From NCBI RefSeq assembly GCF_024585165.1, contig NZ_CP029008.1, forward strand, positions 2,604,001-2,668,000: DNA of 64,000 bases, given 5' to 3'. A program made the position numbers and the translations under genes. Positions 1-8,706 of this stretch are shown here, piece by piece; the stretch's first letter is position 1; the number at the start of each line of letters is the position of its first letter. The notes under the pieces are model-generated. The model worked only from the letters and a program-made list of their open reading frames with translations, had not been told where the DNA came from and searched no databases. The DNA comes from Bradyrhizobium sp. WBOS07 (GTDB lineage: Bacteria > Pseudomonadota > Alphaproteobacteria > Rhizobiales > Xanthobacteraceae).

Positions 1-241
1 GCTTCCCGGTATTATCGATGTAATGGCCGTTCAGAATGGCCTGCGCTTCGTCCAGATAGGCATCGCTATCCTCGTGGACGAAATGATCCGGCCAGGCCAC
101 CAGAAACGCCAGATGAACCATCAGGGCAAGACCGATGGCCCAGACCCAGATCCCGAGCCACGTGATACGGCTCGCCCGTGCGAGGAGCGCCTGCCACTTC
201 CGACTTGGCCCCCACCCACCCCCGATGTCGCTAGCAGGCAA
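1..241 (-). CDS. GT-C-type integral membrane glycosyltransferase, N-terminal part (cut by left edge)
   Basis: Reading leftward from a TTG start (GGAGA about 7 nt upstream), about 80 codons stay open to the window edge. The product has a short basic N-terminus, one strong membrane segment (WLGIWVWAIGLALMVHLAFL) and then an acidic stretch EDSDAYLDEAQAILNGHY. A first membrane helix followed by an acidic luminal loop is typical of GT-C enzymes (GT39/PMT and ArnT-like families), which transfer sugars from polyprenyl-phosphate donors. It starts 64 nt downstream of the methyltransferase gene on the same strand, so it probably closes this operon. No ATG or GTG is available near the start. The family call rests only on the N-terminus. 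Confidence 0.55.
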   Translation of the reverse strand, partial: MPASDIGGGWGPSRKWQALLARASRITWLGIWVWAIGLALMVHLAFLVAWPDHFVHEDSDAYLDEAQAILNGHYIDNTGK

Positions 242-304
242 ATCGATTCTCCAAATGCACTGGCGGCGCGAAGGCGGCAGCGGCCCCGCGCCAGGAAGAT
301 CAGA

Positions 305-1108
305 TCACGCCGGGCGGGTGCCGGACACCGTCCAGCTATAGCCGTGGCGATGGTAGAGCCTGACGTCACCAAATCCGCCATCCGACAACAGCGCTTCTGC
401 CTCGGCGCGGGTATAATATTTTGCGTAAGCGGGATTGAGCTGGTCGTAGATGGTCAAGCGGCGGACGCTGCGGGGAAACTTCGCAAGCACCGAGCGCATG
501 TAGGACCGCATCGGCAGCGGCAAGATCCGGCACAGCCCGATATAGGCCGTGAGTGCCCATTCAAGGCCGTGGGACAGCACCACGAGCAACCGGTGCGGCA
601 GCAGCACCGTGAGCTTGCGCAGCGGGATCGCGAGCGACAAATAGGTCTCGTTGCCTTCGTAGCCATAGAGCCAGACGATGCAGCGTCCTCCCGGACGCAG
701 GGCCGCGAATGCGGCGCGAACCACGGGGGCCGGTTCGGGGATGTGATGCAGGACCCCCATCGAAACCACGTAGTCGAGCCCGAGATCGGGCGGCAACCGG
801 TCGCCTGGTGCCTGCAAATACTCGATGCGGTCGGCTCGCGCCGCCGTATTGTCCTTCAGGACCCGCATGGCGTCGGACGGCTCGACCGCAACGACGCGGG
901 CCGCCCCCGCATCGAGCAGCATGTTGACGATGCGTCCGGTACCGCTTCCGATGTCGGCGATCCGCTTGCCCGCGACGTCTTCGAGGGCGAGCAGCGGACC
1001 GAACAGATCGGCAAGGAGATCGGCCGAGCCGTAATAGCCGGGATTGTCGCGGAAGGCGGTCCACTGCTCGCCAAAATCGCTGATCGTCTGATCCTTCAGG
1101 TCCGGCAT
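305..1108 (-). CDS. Class I SAM-dependent methyltransferase
   Basis: The 267-residue product carries the Rossmann SAM-binding motif I (IADIGSGTGRIVNMLL, about residues 50-66), an acidic end of strand beta-2 (VVAVEPSDA) and a motif-IV-like VVSMGVLHHIPEP. This places it in the Methyltransf_11/25 group of small-molecule methyltransferases. The C-terminal third (about 160-260) contains an amphipathic insert rich in Leu and Arg that may contact a membrane or lipid-linked substrate. The ATG has an AGGTGG ribosome site. It lies 16 nt downstream of the asparagine-synthase-like gene and is probably cotranscribed with it. Substrate unknown; a sugar or lipid carrier is inferred from context. Confidence 0.85.
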   Translation of the reverse strand: MPDLKDQTISDFGEQWTAFRDNPGYYGSADLLADLFGPLLALEDVAGKRIADIGSGTGRIVNMLLDAGAARVVAVEPSDAMRVLKDNTAARADRIEYLQAPGDRLPPDLGLDYVVSMGVLHHIPEPAPVVRAAFAALRPGGRCIVWLYGYEGNETYLSLAIPLRKLTVLLPHRLLVVLSHGLEWALTAYIGLCRILPLPMRSYMRSVLAKFPRSVRRLTIYDQLNPAYAKYYTRAEAEALLSDGGFGDVRLYHRHGYSWTVSGTRPA

Positions 1109-1124
1109 GCGTCCACCTAGCCGC

Positions 1125-3035
1125 TCATGCCTGGCGCGGCGCCGGCGCTGCCAGCCCCGTCAACCAGATGCCCAGCGTCAGGATCGGCCAGAGCGCAAAT
1201 GCGTTGTCGCTGCTGGCTTCGCGATGCGCGTTCCACAGCTGCCGGATTGCGTCCGGCTTCATCAAGGGCGCGAAGACGTCAGCTTCGCGGTCGAGCACCC
1301 GTTCGCAGATCGGCCGCAATCCGCCGCGCCGCATCAATTGCGCGATCGGCACGTTGAAGCCGCGCTTGCGCGACCATGCGGCCTCGGCCGGCATGCCCAG
1401 GCGCTCGGCCAGCTTGCGCAACACGTATTTCGGCGCGCCCTTGGGCCAGGGATTGAGCAGCGAGACGTCGAGCCTGCCGGCGAGGTCCATGACGCGCCGG
1501 TCGAGGATTGGAACGCGCACCTCGAGACCATGCGCCATGCTCATGGCATCGACCTTGGTGAGAACGCTCTGGAGGTGGAAGCGCTGGTCGGCGATCAGCG
1601 CCCGATCCAGCACCTTCTCGTGCGGCTCCGCATAATACTCGGCGTATTCCGCGAACGGGTCCGCCGATGCAAGATCGGCCATCCCGCGGCCATAGATTCT
1701 CTCGGCGAGAAACCGGGGAACGAGCCGCCGCCATTGCAGATGCGGGCTGCTGCCGCCGTCGCCGAGACCGAGCGCGAAGCGGGCGAGTTGCGCGGCTACC
1801 GGAAGCCGCTTCTCGTTGCCGCGCACGGACGCATAGGCAAGGCGACCGGTCAGGCCTGCGACGCGGCGCGGCACCAGGTGACGCGCGCCCTCCGCCATCA
1901 TGGTCGCGGCGTAGGTTTCGTATCCCGCAAAGAACTCGTCGCCGCCATCGCCCGAGAGCACCACGGTGGAATGCCGCCGGACCGCACCGGCGAGGTGATA
2001 GAAGCCGAGCGCGCCGGTATCGGCGCATTGGCCGTCGAAATGATAGACCACGGCCCGCAGCGCAGCCTCGGCCCCCTCGCCCGCTTCGCCATCGATGACG
2101 TTGAGCGGCAGGCCGGCGGCGGCGGCGATCTGCCGCGCGACCGACGTTTCGTCATGGCTCTTCTCGCTGAAGCCTGCCGTGAACAAGGGCGGCTTCAAGC
2201 CGAGCCGCCCGAGCGTGAGGCTGATCAGCGAGCTGTCGATACCTCCGCTCTGGAGCACGGCGAGCGGCACGTCGCTCACCATCTGGCTCTTCACCACCGT
2301 CTCGATGGTCGATTGCAGCCGGACGACCGCTTCGTCGAGGTCGTCGATCTCCGGCGCGCGCACCGGCCGCCAGAAGCGCCGCTCGGTCCGCTCCCGGTCG
2401 GTGAAACAGATCGCCGTGCCGGGCGGGACCTGCTTGATGTCCTGAAACAGGCTCTGCCGCGTGCCGGTATGGCCCGCGGCGAGATAGGTGTGGAGCGCGA
2501 CGGGATCGATCTGCGCCGAGACCTCGCCACTGGCGGTGATTCCCTTGATCTCGCTGGCAAACAGCACGCTGCCGTCGCTCTCGAAATAATGCAGCGGCTT
2601 GATCCCGATGCCGTCGCGCGCAAGGATCAGGCGGCGTTCCCGGCGATCCCACAGGCCGATGGCGAAAAAGCCTTCGAGCCGCTCGAACATCGCTTCGCCC
2701 CAGGCGAGGTAGGCGTAGGGAAGGATTTCGGTGTCGCAGCTGCTGCGAAAGCGGAAACCGAAGGATCGCTCGAGCTCGCTGCGCAGCTCGCGATCGTTGT
2801 AGATCTCGCCGTTATAGGTGACGACGATGCGACCGGAGGCATCGAGCATCGGCTGATGGCCGCCCTCGGAGAGATCGCGGATGGCGAGGCGGCGATGAGC
2901 CAGGCCGACGGGTCCTTCCAGCCAGGTGCCCTCCCCGTCCGGACCGCGATGGACCAGCGCAGCCGACATCGCCGCAACCGCCCGCGGATCTGCGGCGCGG
3001 CCGTCACGATGAAAGATGCCGGCTACGCCGCACAT
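1125..3035 (-). CDS. asnB: Asparagine synthase (glutamine-hydrolysing) family amidotransferase
   Basis: The 636-residue protein starts MCGVAGIF, so Cys2 is the N-terminal nucleophile of a class II glutaminase domain (about residues 2-210, with RLAI near 49-52 and YNGEIYN near 74-80). The synthetase domain follows, with the ATP pyrophosphatase loop SGGIDSS at 263-269. AsnB enzymes use glutamine ammonia to amidate an adenylated carboxylate. It lies between a glycosyltransferase and a methyltransferase in one minus-strand run, with gaps of 22 and 16 nt. Family members in polysaccharide loci are often thought to amidate sugar acids rather than aspartate, so the amidated product here is uncertain. 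Length matches AsnB-type enzymes. Confidence 0.92.
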   Translation of the reverse strand: MCGVAGIFHRDGRAADPRAVAAMSAALVHRGPDGEGTWLEGPVGLAHRRLAIRDLSEGGHQPMLDASGRIVVTYNGEIYNDRELRSELERSFGFRFRSSCDTEILPYAYLAWGEAMFERLEGFFAIGLWDRRERRLILARDGIGIKPLHYFESDGSVLFASEIKGITASGEVSAQIDPVALHTYLAAGHTGTRQSLFQDIKQVPPGTAICFTDRERTERRFWRPVRAPEIDDLDEAVVRLQSTIETVVKSQMVSDVPLAVLQSGGIDSSLISLTLGRLGLKPPLFTAGFSEKSHDETSVARQIAAAAGLPLNVIDGEAGEGAEAALRAVVYHFDGQCADTGALGFYHLAGAVRRHSTVVLSGDGGDEFFAGYETYAATMMAEGARHLVPRRVAGLTGRLAYASVRGNEKRLPVAAQLARFALGLGDGGSSPHLQWRRLVPRFLAERIYGRGMADLASADPFAEYAEYYAEPHEKVLDRALIADQRFHLQSVLTKVDAMSMAHGLEVRVPILDRRVMDLAGRLDVSLLNPWPKGAPKYVLRKLAERLGMPAEAAWSRKRGFNVPIAQLMRRGGLRPICERVLDREADVFAPLMKPDAIRQLWNAHREASSDNAFALWPILTLGIWLTGLAAPAPRQA

Positions 3036-3057
3036 TGCGTTCCCCTGCCGAGGGAGG

Positions 3058-3924
3058 TCATGGCCGCTGATTCATGATCTGCTTCAGAAGCACCGCGAGC
3101 AGCCCCATGGCGACGACGAGGATGCTGAGCAGGATCGCGCCGACGCCCAGGACGAAGGCACTGACGAGCTGCAGCGCGATGCCGCCGATCAGGGAAACCA
3201 CCGCGAGCGCCGTGCACATCATCGCCAGCAGCACGAAGATCTTCAGCGGATTGTAATAGGTGCAGGCCTCCAGGACGTATTGCAGGGTCCGGATGGAGTC
3301 GCGGAACAGGTTCACCTTGGAGCGGCCGATCCGCTCCCTGTAGTCGATCTCGACGTAGTCGACGAACTTCGCGTTCATCATGTAGGCAAGCGTCAGCGAC
3401 GTCGTGAAGCTGAAGAGGTCGCTGACATGCTCGAAATAGGAGATGGCAACCTTCCTGTCGAACACGCGAAGGCCGGAATTGATGTCGGGAATGTCGCGGT
3501 TGGCGGTGAACTCGACGATCGCCTTCAGGATTGCGCGCAGCGGCGACTTCAACATCGACTCCCGGTAATTGGGCCCGGTCCGGGCGCCGACGACCATGTC
3601 GAAACCCTGCTTGTAACGGGCGACAAGTCGGGGGATCGCCTCCATCGGGTAGGAGCCGTCCGCGTCGCTGATGACGATCGTGTCGTAGGACGCGGCGCGA
3701 ATTCCGTCCTTCAGCGAGCGGCCATAGCCGATGTTGTGGGGATGCCTGATCACCCTGGCGCCCGCCTGTTCGGCGAGCGCGCCGGTGCCATCGACCGACC
3801 CGTCGTCGACGATGACGATTTCGTAGGGGGTGAGTTGAGCGCCCTCGAGAGCCGCCCTGCCCCGATCGATGGTTTCAACGATGCCGTTGCGCTCGTTGAG
3901 CGCGGGAATGATGACTGAGATCAT
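3058..3924 (-). CDS. Family 2 glycosyltransferase, DPM1/GtrB-like, with C-terminal membrane anchor
   Basis: A 288-residue GT2 protein. The N-terminal GT-A fold shows MISVIIPALNE, the nucleotide-sugar motif IVDDGSVDGTG and a metal-binding VISDADGS. The C-terminal 60 residues form two membrane helices, as in GtrB and DPM1-like enzymes that load a sugar onto polyprenyl phosphate at the inner membrane. Its ATG overlaps the TGA of the upstream methyltransferase (ATGA), implying translational coupling. Such a donor-making enzyme fits with the GT-C-type protein at the end of the operon, which would use a polyprenyl-linked sugar. Sugar identity cannot be told. Confidence 0.88.
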   Translation of the reverse strand: MISVIIPALNERNGIVETIDRGRAALEGAQLTPYEIVIVDDGSVDGTGALAEQAGARVIRHPHNIGYGRSLKDGIRAASYDTIVISDADGSYPMEAIPRLVARYKQGFDMVVGARTGPNYRESMLKSPLRAILKAIVEFTANRDIPDINSGLRVFDRKVAISYFEHVSDLFSFTTSLTLAYMMNAKFVDYVEIDYRERIGRSKVNLFRDSIRTLQYVLEACTYYNPLKIFVLLAMMCTALAVVSLIGGIALQLVSAFVLGVGAILLSILVVAMGLLAVLLKQIMNQRP

Positions 3925-4670
3925 AAGCGACGTGCGATACAGGTAACGGATTGCCCGAAGAAACTTCGCGAAAGCGGATCGAGCGCCCGCGACAGCGGCA
4001 CGATGTATTTGTCGAACAATGCAATCTGCCCATTCACGGCGTCGTCGTTGAGCGAGTGATGCCGCTTCAGGCGATTGGCAAGCCAGCCCAATCCGCCGAT
4101 GGGATTGAAATAGCTCAGCCGGACGAGCTCGACCGGCTGATCCTTGAGCAGATCGGCCAGACGCGTCGTGGTGTAGCGACGGCAGTGTCCCGCCAGGCGA
4201 TCGAGGTCGTTGTAGAGCAGCATCAGGGCCGGCACGCTGATCAGGAGATGACCTCCCGGCTTCAGCACATCGACCAGGTTGGCAATCGCGGTCGCGTCGT
4301 CCTCGATGTGCTCGAGCACGTTGATGGTGAAGACCGCATCGACGCCTTCAGGAAACAGCGACCGCAACTGATCCCGGACCAGGATATCGCAGACCGCAAA
4401 CTTGCGGCCGGGCATCTGCCGCGTGGCCTGCTCGACGCTGTCGCGGTCGTGGTCCACGCCGCAATAATCCCCGAGCTCACCCAGCGCCTTGCTGTAGTGC
4501 CCGTGACCAAATCCAATTTCGACGATTTGTCCCCGCAGATAAGGGCGGAACTGGTCGATGACCCAGTTCATGTAGTTCTGCGCGTCCGCAATCGCGCTCG
4601 AATAGGTATCTGCCCCAGTCTTGAGCGCGTCGATCGGGACAGGCCGAAGCGGACGAGAGATCTGGACCAT
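3921..4670 (-). CDS. Class I SAM-dependent methyltransferase (first gene of the operon)
   Basis: The 249-residue product has SAM motif I EIGFGHGHYSKAL (about 52-64), an acidic DHDRDS after beta-2, and FTINVLEHIEDD typical of the Methyltransf_11/12/23 group. The tail is basic and hydrophobic. It appears to be the first gene of a five-gene minus-strand operon (methyltransferase, GT2, AsnB-like, methyltransferase, GT-C-like) and overlaps the GT2 start by four bases. Role in surface glycan or glycolipid modification is inferred from neighbours only. Confidence 0.85.
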   Translation of the reverse strand: MVQISRPLRPVPIDALKTGADTYSSAIADAQNYMNWVIDQFRPYLRGQIVEIGFGHGHYSKALGELGDYCGVDHDRDSVEQATRQMPGRKFAVCDILVRDQLRSLFPEGVDAVFTINVLEHIEDDATAIANLVDVLKPGGHLLISVPALMLLYNDLDRLAGHCRRYTTTRLADLLKDQPVELVRLSYFNPIGGLGWLANRLKRHHSLNDDAVNGQIALFDKYIVPLSRALDPLSRSFFGQSVTCIARRL

Positions 4671-4886
4671 GAAACCTGCCCTTTCCTACAGGCGAATTAG
4701 CAGGACGAAGCCTGTTTCTCAAGGGCGTTCGGCCTCCACATCGCGCCCAGGTTGATCGTTCGGAATGATCCGCGCCGAACACTTCGTGCCGGTGGCCCAG
4801 CGGGCGCCTTGACTTTGGTTCCACAAAAACGCTTGGCTCCCGGGCGCTCTTCCGGCAAATCCCTTCCCCAGTCGATCATCCCAGGC

Positions 4887-6062
4887 ATGGCGCAAGGCCA
4901 GAAACCAGAAAGTAGATGTGACGTGACGAGACCCGCAGACGGACGCTCCCTTTCCCGCGGCGACCTCGCCTGGGCGGTCTCGGTCGGGGGCATCGGCGTC
5001 GTGCTGTTCACCGCGCTGCTCGCCTTCACCTGGTATTTCGCCGCCACCTTGCTGCTGATCTTCACAGGCATGCTGCTCGGTCTCGGCCTCAACGCACTGA
5101 CGATCGCGCTCGGCCGCCGCGTGCCTCTGCCGCATGCTGTGCGGCTCGCCATCGTCTGCACCGCGCTGGCCCTGATGCTCGCCGGCGTCGCCTATCTCGG
5201 CGGCGCCACCATTGCCGAGCAGGCTTCGCTGCTGAGCAAGACCCTCAAGTCGCAGCTCGCCAATGTCAGGTCGTTCCTGGACAGCCACGGCTTCGACACC
5301 AGCTTCTTCGATCTCGGCAACGGCGGAGCCGAGTCCGCGGTCAGTCCGCCGGCGGAGACGAGCCCCTCGCCGGCGACGCCCCCGCGCAGTGCCTTACCCG
5401 GCGCGGGCGCGCTGGCCTCCAGCGGCGGGGCGATCGTGAGCCAGACCTTCAAGCTGCTGCTCGGCACCATCCACGGTGTCGGCAACATCTTCATCGTGCT
5501 GTTCCTGGGCTTCGCCTTCGCGGCCCAGCCGGCGGCCTATCACGATGGTCTGTTGTTCCTGGCGCCGGCCAGGCACCGCACCCGCGTCACCCTCGTCATC
5601 GACCGCATCGCCGAGACCCTTGAGCGCTGGCTGATCGCGCAGATCATCGTCATGCTCGCGGTCGGCGTGGTGACCTGGGTCGGGTTGGCCCTCATCGGCA
5701 TCCCCGGCTCGTTCATCCTGGGGATTCAGGCCGGCCTGCTGGCCTTCATTCCGACCGTCGGGGCCATCATCGCCGGCGTCATCGTGGTGCTGGCAAGCCT
5801 CGCCTCGGGCTGGATTCCGGCCCTGTCGGCCTTTCTGCTCTTCATGGGCGTGCACGCCATGGAGAGCTATGTGCTGACGCCGATCCTGCAGCGGCAGGCG
5901 CTGGACATCCCGCCGGCCACGCTATTCGCGTTCCAGATCCTGCTCGGCGTCGTGTTCGGAATCTGGGGCCTGGCCCTGGCGCTGCCGCTGGTCGCCATCG
6001 CCAAGGTCATGATCGACCATTTCAAGACCTATGAGGCGCCGCCGCTGATGGAGGCGGCGTGA
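4887..6062 (+). CDS. AI-2E family transporter (PerM/TqsA-like membrane protein)
   Basis: This membrane protein of about 391 residues has paired N-terminal helices (starting near WAVSVGGIGVVLF), a soluble loop with a Pro/Ala-rich low-complexity stretch near residues 150-190, then the conserved C-terminal core of the AI-2E_transport family (PTVGAIIAGVIV, and LTPILQRQALDIPP near the end). Family members include TqsA, linked to autoinducer-2 export, and Na+/H+ antiporters, so the substrate is not predictable. The open frame extends to 4752, but ATG 4887 is preferred because the extension looks non-coding. It is divergent from the methyltransferase operon and ends 16 nt from the convergent small monooxygenase gene. 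Confidence 0.85.
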   Translation: MAQGQKPESRCDVTRPADGRSLSRGDLAWAVSVGGIGVVLFTALLAFTWYFAATLLLIFTGMLLGLGLNALTIALGRRVPLPHAVRLAIVCTALALMLAGVAYLGGATIAEQASLLSKTLKSQLANVRSFLDSHGFDTSFFDLGNGGAESAVSPPAETSPSPATPPRSALPGAGALASSGGAIVSQTFKLLLGTIHGVGNIFIVLFLGFAFAAQPAAYHDGLLFLAPARHRTRVTLVIDRIAETLERWLIAQIIVMLAVGVVTWVGLALIGIPGSFILGIQAGLLAFIPTVGAIIAGVIVVLASLASGWIPALSAFLLFMGVHAMESYVLTPILQRQALDIPPATLFAFQILLGVVFGIWGLALALPLVAIAKVMIDHFKTYEAPPLMEAA

Positions 6063-6071
6063 AGCCGCCTC
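6051..6071. terminator. Hairpin at the stop codon of the AI-2E transporter gene
   Basis: GAGGCGGC and GCCGCCTC form an 8-bp stem with a 5-nt loop that includes the TGA. It sits between two convergent genes and could stop transcription in either direction, but neither side has a T-tract. Confidence 0.35.
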
Positions 6072-6078
6072 ACTCAGC

Positions 6079-6375
6079 TCAGCTCGTCAGCACGGTCTCG
6101 GTGTGCTCGACCTCCGGGGGCGAGGCGAAATACTGGCCGACGAGGCCGCGCCATTCGGCGAAATTCTCCGAGCCGCGGAAATCGACGGTGTGGTTCTCCA
6201 GCGTCGCCCACTTCACCATCAGCCGGTAGCGCTGCGGCTTCTCGATCGATTTGTGCAATTCGAAGCCGTGAAAGCCCTTGGAGCGGCCGAAAGCGGCCTT
6301 GGCCTTGGCGACGGCGGCCTCGAAGTCCTTCTCGCTGCCCGGCTTGACGTCGATTTGCGCGATCTCGGTGATCAT
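6079..6375 (-). CDS. Antibiotic biosynthesis monooxygenase (ABM) fold protein
   Basis: A 98-residue protein of the dimeric alpha/beta-barrel ABM family: MITEIAQIDVKPGSEKDFE, a central helix with AAVAKAKAAFGRSKGF, then HKSIEKPQRYRLMVKW and a C-terminal EFAEW-like helix. Members include quinol monooxygenases and heme-degrading enzymes, but most are uncharacterised. No heme-ligating residue can be assigned by eye. It lies downstream of, and separated by a terminator from, the gene at 6478-6717, so it probably has its own promoter. Confidence 0.8.
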   Translation of the reverse strand: MITEIAQIDVKPGSEKDFEAAVAKAKAAFGRSKGFHGFELHKSIEKPQRYRLMVKWATLENHTVDFRGSENFAEWRGLVGQYFASPPEVEHTETVLTS

Positions 6376-6423
6376 CGGTTTCCACCCTTTTTTGCTCGAT
6401 GGGCGTGTCTACCGCAACCGGCG

Positions 6424-6451
6424 AAAAAGAAAAAGGCGCCGAAGCGGCGCC
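6424..6451 (-). terminator. Rho-independent terminator downstream of the 79-residue membrane protein gene
   Basis: On the minus strand GGCGCC-GCTTC-GGCGCC forms a 6-bp GC stem followed by TTTTTCTTTTT. It lies directly after the gene at 6478-6717 and before the ABM gene. Confidence 0.8.
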
Positions 6452-6477
6452 CTGGTCGGTCCAAAAATGCAGATCTC

Positions 6478-6717
6478 TCAGATCAGCAGCAGGACCGTGC
6501 CCGCCACGATGAGGGCGCAACCGACGAACAGCGCGAGCGGCCAAGTGCTGCGGCGGCTCTGCGTGTAGCGCCCCTGCGCGCGGCGCTCGCTGATCAGCGC
6601 GCTTTCGTATTCGTCCGCGGTCGAGAACAGGCAGGCGAAACCGCTGCGCGCCGAGGCCGCGGCGGCTTCGAGCGACATCAGGGCGGCTTGCGGGTTCTGT
6701 CGGCGGATCGATTCCAT
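6478..6717 (-). CDS. Small tail-anchored membrane protein of unknown function
   Basis: A 79-residue product with a soluble N-terminal part of about 55 residues, then an Arg-rich border (YTQSRRSTW) and one C-terminal membrane helix (LALFVGCALIVAGTVLLLI). This tail-anchor layout places the N-terminus in the cytoplasm. No family is recognised. It lies 59 nt downstream of the diguanylate cyclase gene on the same strand and ahead of a clear terminator, so the two may share a transcript. Confidence 0.65.
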   Translation of the reverse strand: MESIRRQNPQAALMSLEAAAASARSGFACLFSTADEYESALISERRAQGRYTQSRRSTWPLALFVGCALIVAGTVLLLI

Positions 6718-6776
6718 GACCGCGATGGTAGGGATCGAATGGTAAACAGAGCATTACCCGCAGCGCCGCCTTCGTC

Positions 6777-7997
6777 TCAGGCGGTGACCGGCCGCGCCTG
6801 CGATGCGCCGATCCGCGCGGCGCTCTGGCGGCGCCAGTTCTCCAGCGACAACGGCAGCTCCTCCGCGGCCTCGACGCGGTTACGGCCGCCGCGCTTGGCC
6901 TGGTAGAGCGCGGTGTCGGCGGACGCCAGCAGCACCTCGAGCTCGGTCCCGGCGGGCCCGCCGGCAACGCCGATGCTGACCGTGGTATCGACCGGCCCCT
7001 CATCGACCACGACGCCGGAGGTCTCGAACGCCTCGCGCACGCGCTCGGCGACCAGCACGCCCTCTTCCAGCGAGCACGGCAAGAGCGCTGCGAATTCCTC
7101 GCCGCCGATGCGGCCCGACAGGTCGGTGATGCGGAGATTGCTGACGACGACGGTCGAGAACAGCTTCAGCATCTCGTCGCCGGCGGGATGGCCGAAGCGG
7201 TCGTTGATCGACTTGAAGTGATCGATGTCGAAGATCATCACGGTCACGGGGCGCCCGGCCTTGGCCTCGCGCTCGATGACGCGGCCGCAGGCCTCGGAGA
7301 AGCCGCGGCGGTTGAGCATGCCGGTCAGCGGATCGGTGGAAGCCGCGGTCCGGTGCGCGGTCACCGTGCGCTCGGACACCAGCATGAAGATCACGAAGAC
7401 GGTGCCGACGGCATAGAGGATGAGCTCGACCGCGAATACGGTGACCCAGATGCTGCCGGAGAAGCCCGCATCGTTCGGGCGCAGGAAGCTGCCGATCAGG
7501 ATCGGCAGCATCAACACGCAGCCGTGCATCACCGGCATCACGAGGGCCGGCCAGCGTCGTTGCACGCTCTTGCGCCGTTCGGTCCAGAGCTCGCTGGCGG
7601 TCAGCGCCGCATAGACCGAGACGATGCCGGCACCGACGATCATGCGCAGCATGGATGCCGCGGGATCCAGCAATGTCACTGCGGCGACCCAGGCGAGCGC
7701 GCCGAGCACGAGGCCCGGCCAGTTCGGCTTGCGGCCGTGGAAGACGCGCGCGGCGTTCCACACCATGCCGCAGGCGACGAAGCCGGCGGCATTCAGCGCA
7801 AGGTAAAGATGTGGGCCGAGCCTGTCGCCGGCAGCGGTCCATAGCGCGACGGATGCGGCACCGAGCAGATAGGCGGTGCCCCACCATTTCAGTGCAGGGC
7901 TGTTTTCCTGCCTGCCGAAAAACACCATCATCGCGCCGAGCAATGCGGCGACCATGGTGGCGACCAAATAGAGCGTGATGCTATCGAGCGACATCAT
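6777..7997 (-). CDS. Membrane-bound diguanylate cyclase (GGDEF domain)
   Basis: The product of about 406 residues has an N-terminal region of six or so predicted membrane helices (about 1-210), then a GGDEF domain. The signature is GGEEF within SGRIGGEEFAALLP, with FDIDHFKSINDRFGH upstream for substrate binding, so it should be active in making cyclic di-GMP. No inhibitory-site RxxD was noticed just before the signature. The ATG at 7997 is preceded by GAGGGGGC. The frame is open to 8087, but the extension lacks a ribosome site. Likely input is a signal sensed in or at the inner membrane. Exopolysaccharide output nearby is a possible but unproven link. Confidence 0.92.
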   Translation of the reverse strand: MMSLDSITLYLVATMVAALLGAMMVFFGRQENSPALKWWGTAYLLGAASVALWTAAGDRLGPHLYLALNAAGFVACGMVWNAARVFHGRKPNWPGLVLGALAWVAAVTLLDPAASMLRMIVGAGIVSVYAALTASELWTERRKSVQRRWPALVMPVMHGCVLMLPILIGSFLRPNDAGFSGSIWVTVFAVELILYAVGTVFVIFMLVSERTVTAHRTAASTDPLTGMLNRRGFSEACGRVIEREAKAGRPVTVMIFDIDHFKSINDRFGHPAGDEMLKLFSTVVVSNLRITDLSGRIGGEEFAALLPCSLEEGVLVAERVREAFETSGVVVDEGPVDTTVSIGVAGGPAGTELEVLLASADTALYQAKRGGRNRVEAAEELPLSLENWRRQSAARIGASQARPVTA

Positions 7998-8152
7998 GTC
8001 GGCCCCCTCTAGAACATAGCAGTACGCGATCGGTAGATCCGATTTGCGCGCCCTTCCGAAGGCGACGCTAGGTCTGACGGGTTCCATTCAGGTTTTCGCG
8101 GGAGGCCAAGTTTTCCGGAAACACGCCATCAATTTGCATACAAACGAACAGC

Positions 8153-8181
8153 AAAAAGGGCGCTGGAATCAGCGCCCTTTT
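8153..8181 (-). terminator. Terminator of the rplM-rpsI operon
   Basis: GGGCGCT and AGCGCCC form a 7-bp stem with a 6-nt loop. It is flanked by A5 and T4, so it reads as a terminator on both strands and ends the rpsI transcript. Confidence 0.88.
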
Positions 8182-8225
8182 GCATCTCATTGAAGCCGCT
8201 TTCGCGGCGAATGCGGCAGAAGCGA

Positions 8226-8705
8226 TTAACGCTTCGAGAACTGGAAGGAACGGCGGGCCTTGGCCTTGCCGTACTTCTTGCGCTCGACCACGCGGGAGTC
8301 GCGGGTCAGGAAGCCGCCCTTCTTGAGCACGCCGCGCAGCTCCGGCTCGAAATAGGTGAGCGCCTTGGAGATGCCGTGACGGACCGCGCCGGCCTGGCCG
8401 GACAGGCCGCCGCCGGCGACGGTGCAGATCACGTCGTACTGGCCCGAACGCTGGGCCACCGAGAACGGCTGCTCGATCATCATCCGCAGCACGGGACGGG
8501 CGAAATAGACCTCGACCTCGCGCGAATTGACGGTGACCTTGCCGGCGCCCGGCTTGATCCACACGCGGGCGACCGCGTCCTTGCGCTTGCCGGTGGCATA
8601 GGCGCGGTTGAACTTGTCGACCTTCTTCTCGTGCTTGGGCGCGTCGGGCGCGGCCGCCGTCTTGAGCTGCGAGAGCTGGTCGAGCGACTGGATGGATTCG
8701 GCCAT
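8226..8705 (-). CDS. rpsI: 30S ribosomal protein S9
   Basis: A 159-residue S9 protein. The C-terminal S9 signature is present ([19 protein letters not shown], then the basic tail ending RRSFQFSKR, which reaches the P-site tRNA in the 30S subunit). The N-terminal extension of about 35 residues, with a Lys-rich [19 protein letters not shown] stretch, is usual in Rhizobiales. It starts one base after the rplM stop, so the two are translationally linked as in most bacteria, and ends at a strong terminator. Confidence 0.98.
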   Translation of the reverse strand: MAESIQSLDQLSQLKTAAAPDAPKHEKKVDKFNRAYATGKRKDAVARVWIKPGAGKVTVNSREVEVYFARPVLRMMIEQPFSVAQRSGQYDVICTVAGGGLSGQAGAVRHGISKALTYFEPELRGVLKKGGFLTRDSRVVERKKYGKAKARRSFQFSKR

Positions 8706-8706
8706 G

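Noticed and set aside
1107..3077. Long plus-strand open frame over the asparagine-synthase gene
   Set aside because: It is antisense to asnB, Arg/Pro/His-rich with no family motif; the minus-strand frame has Cys2, SGGIDSS and proper starts.
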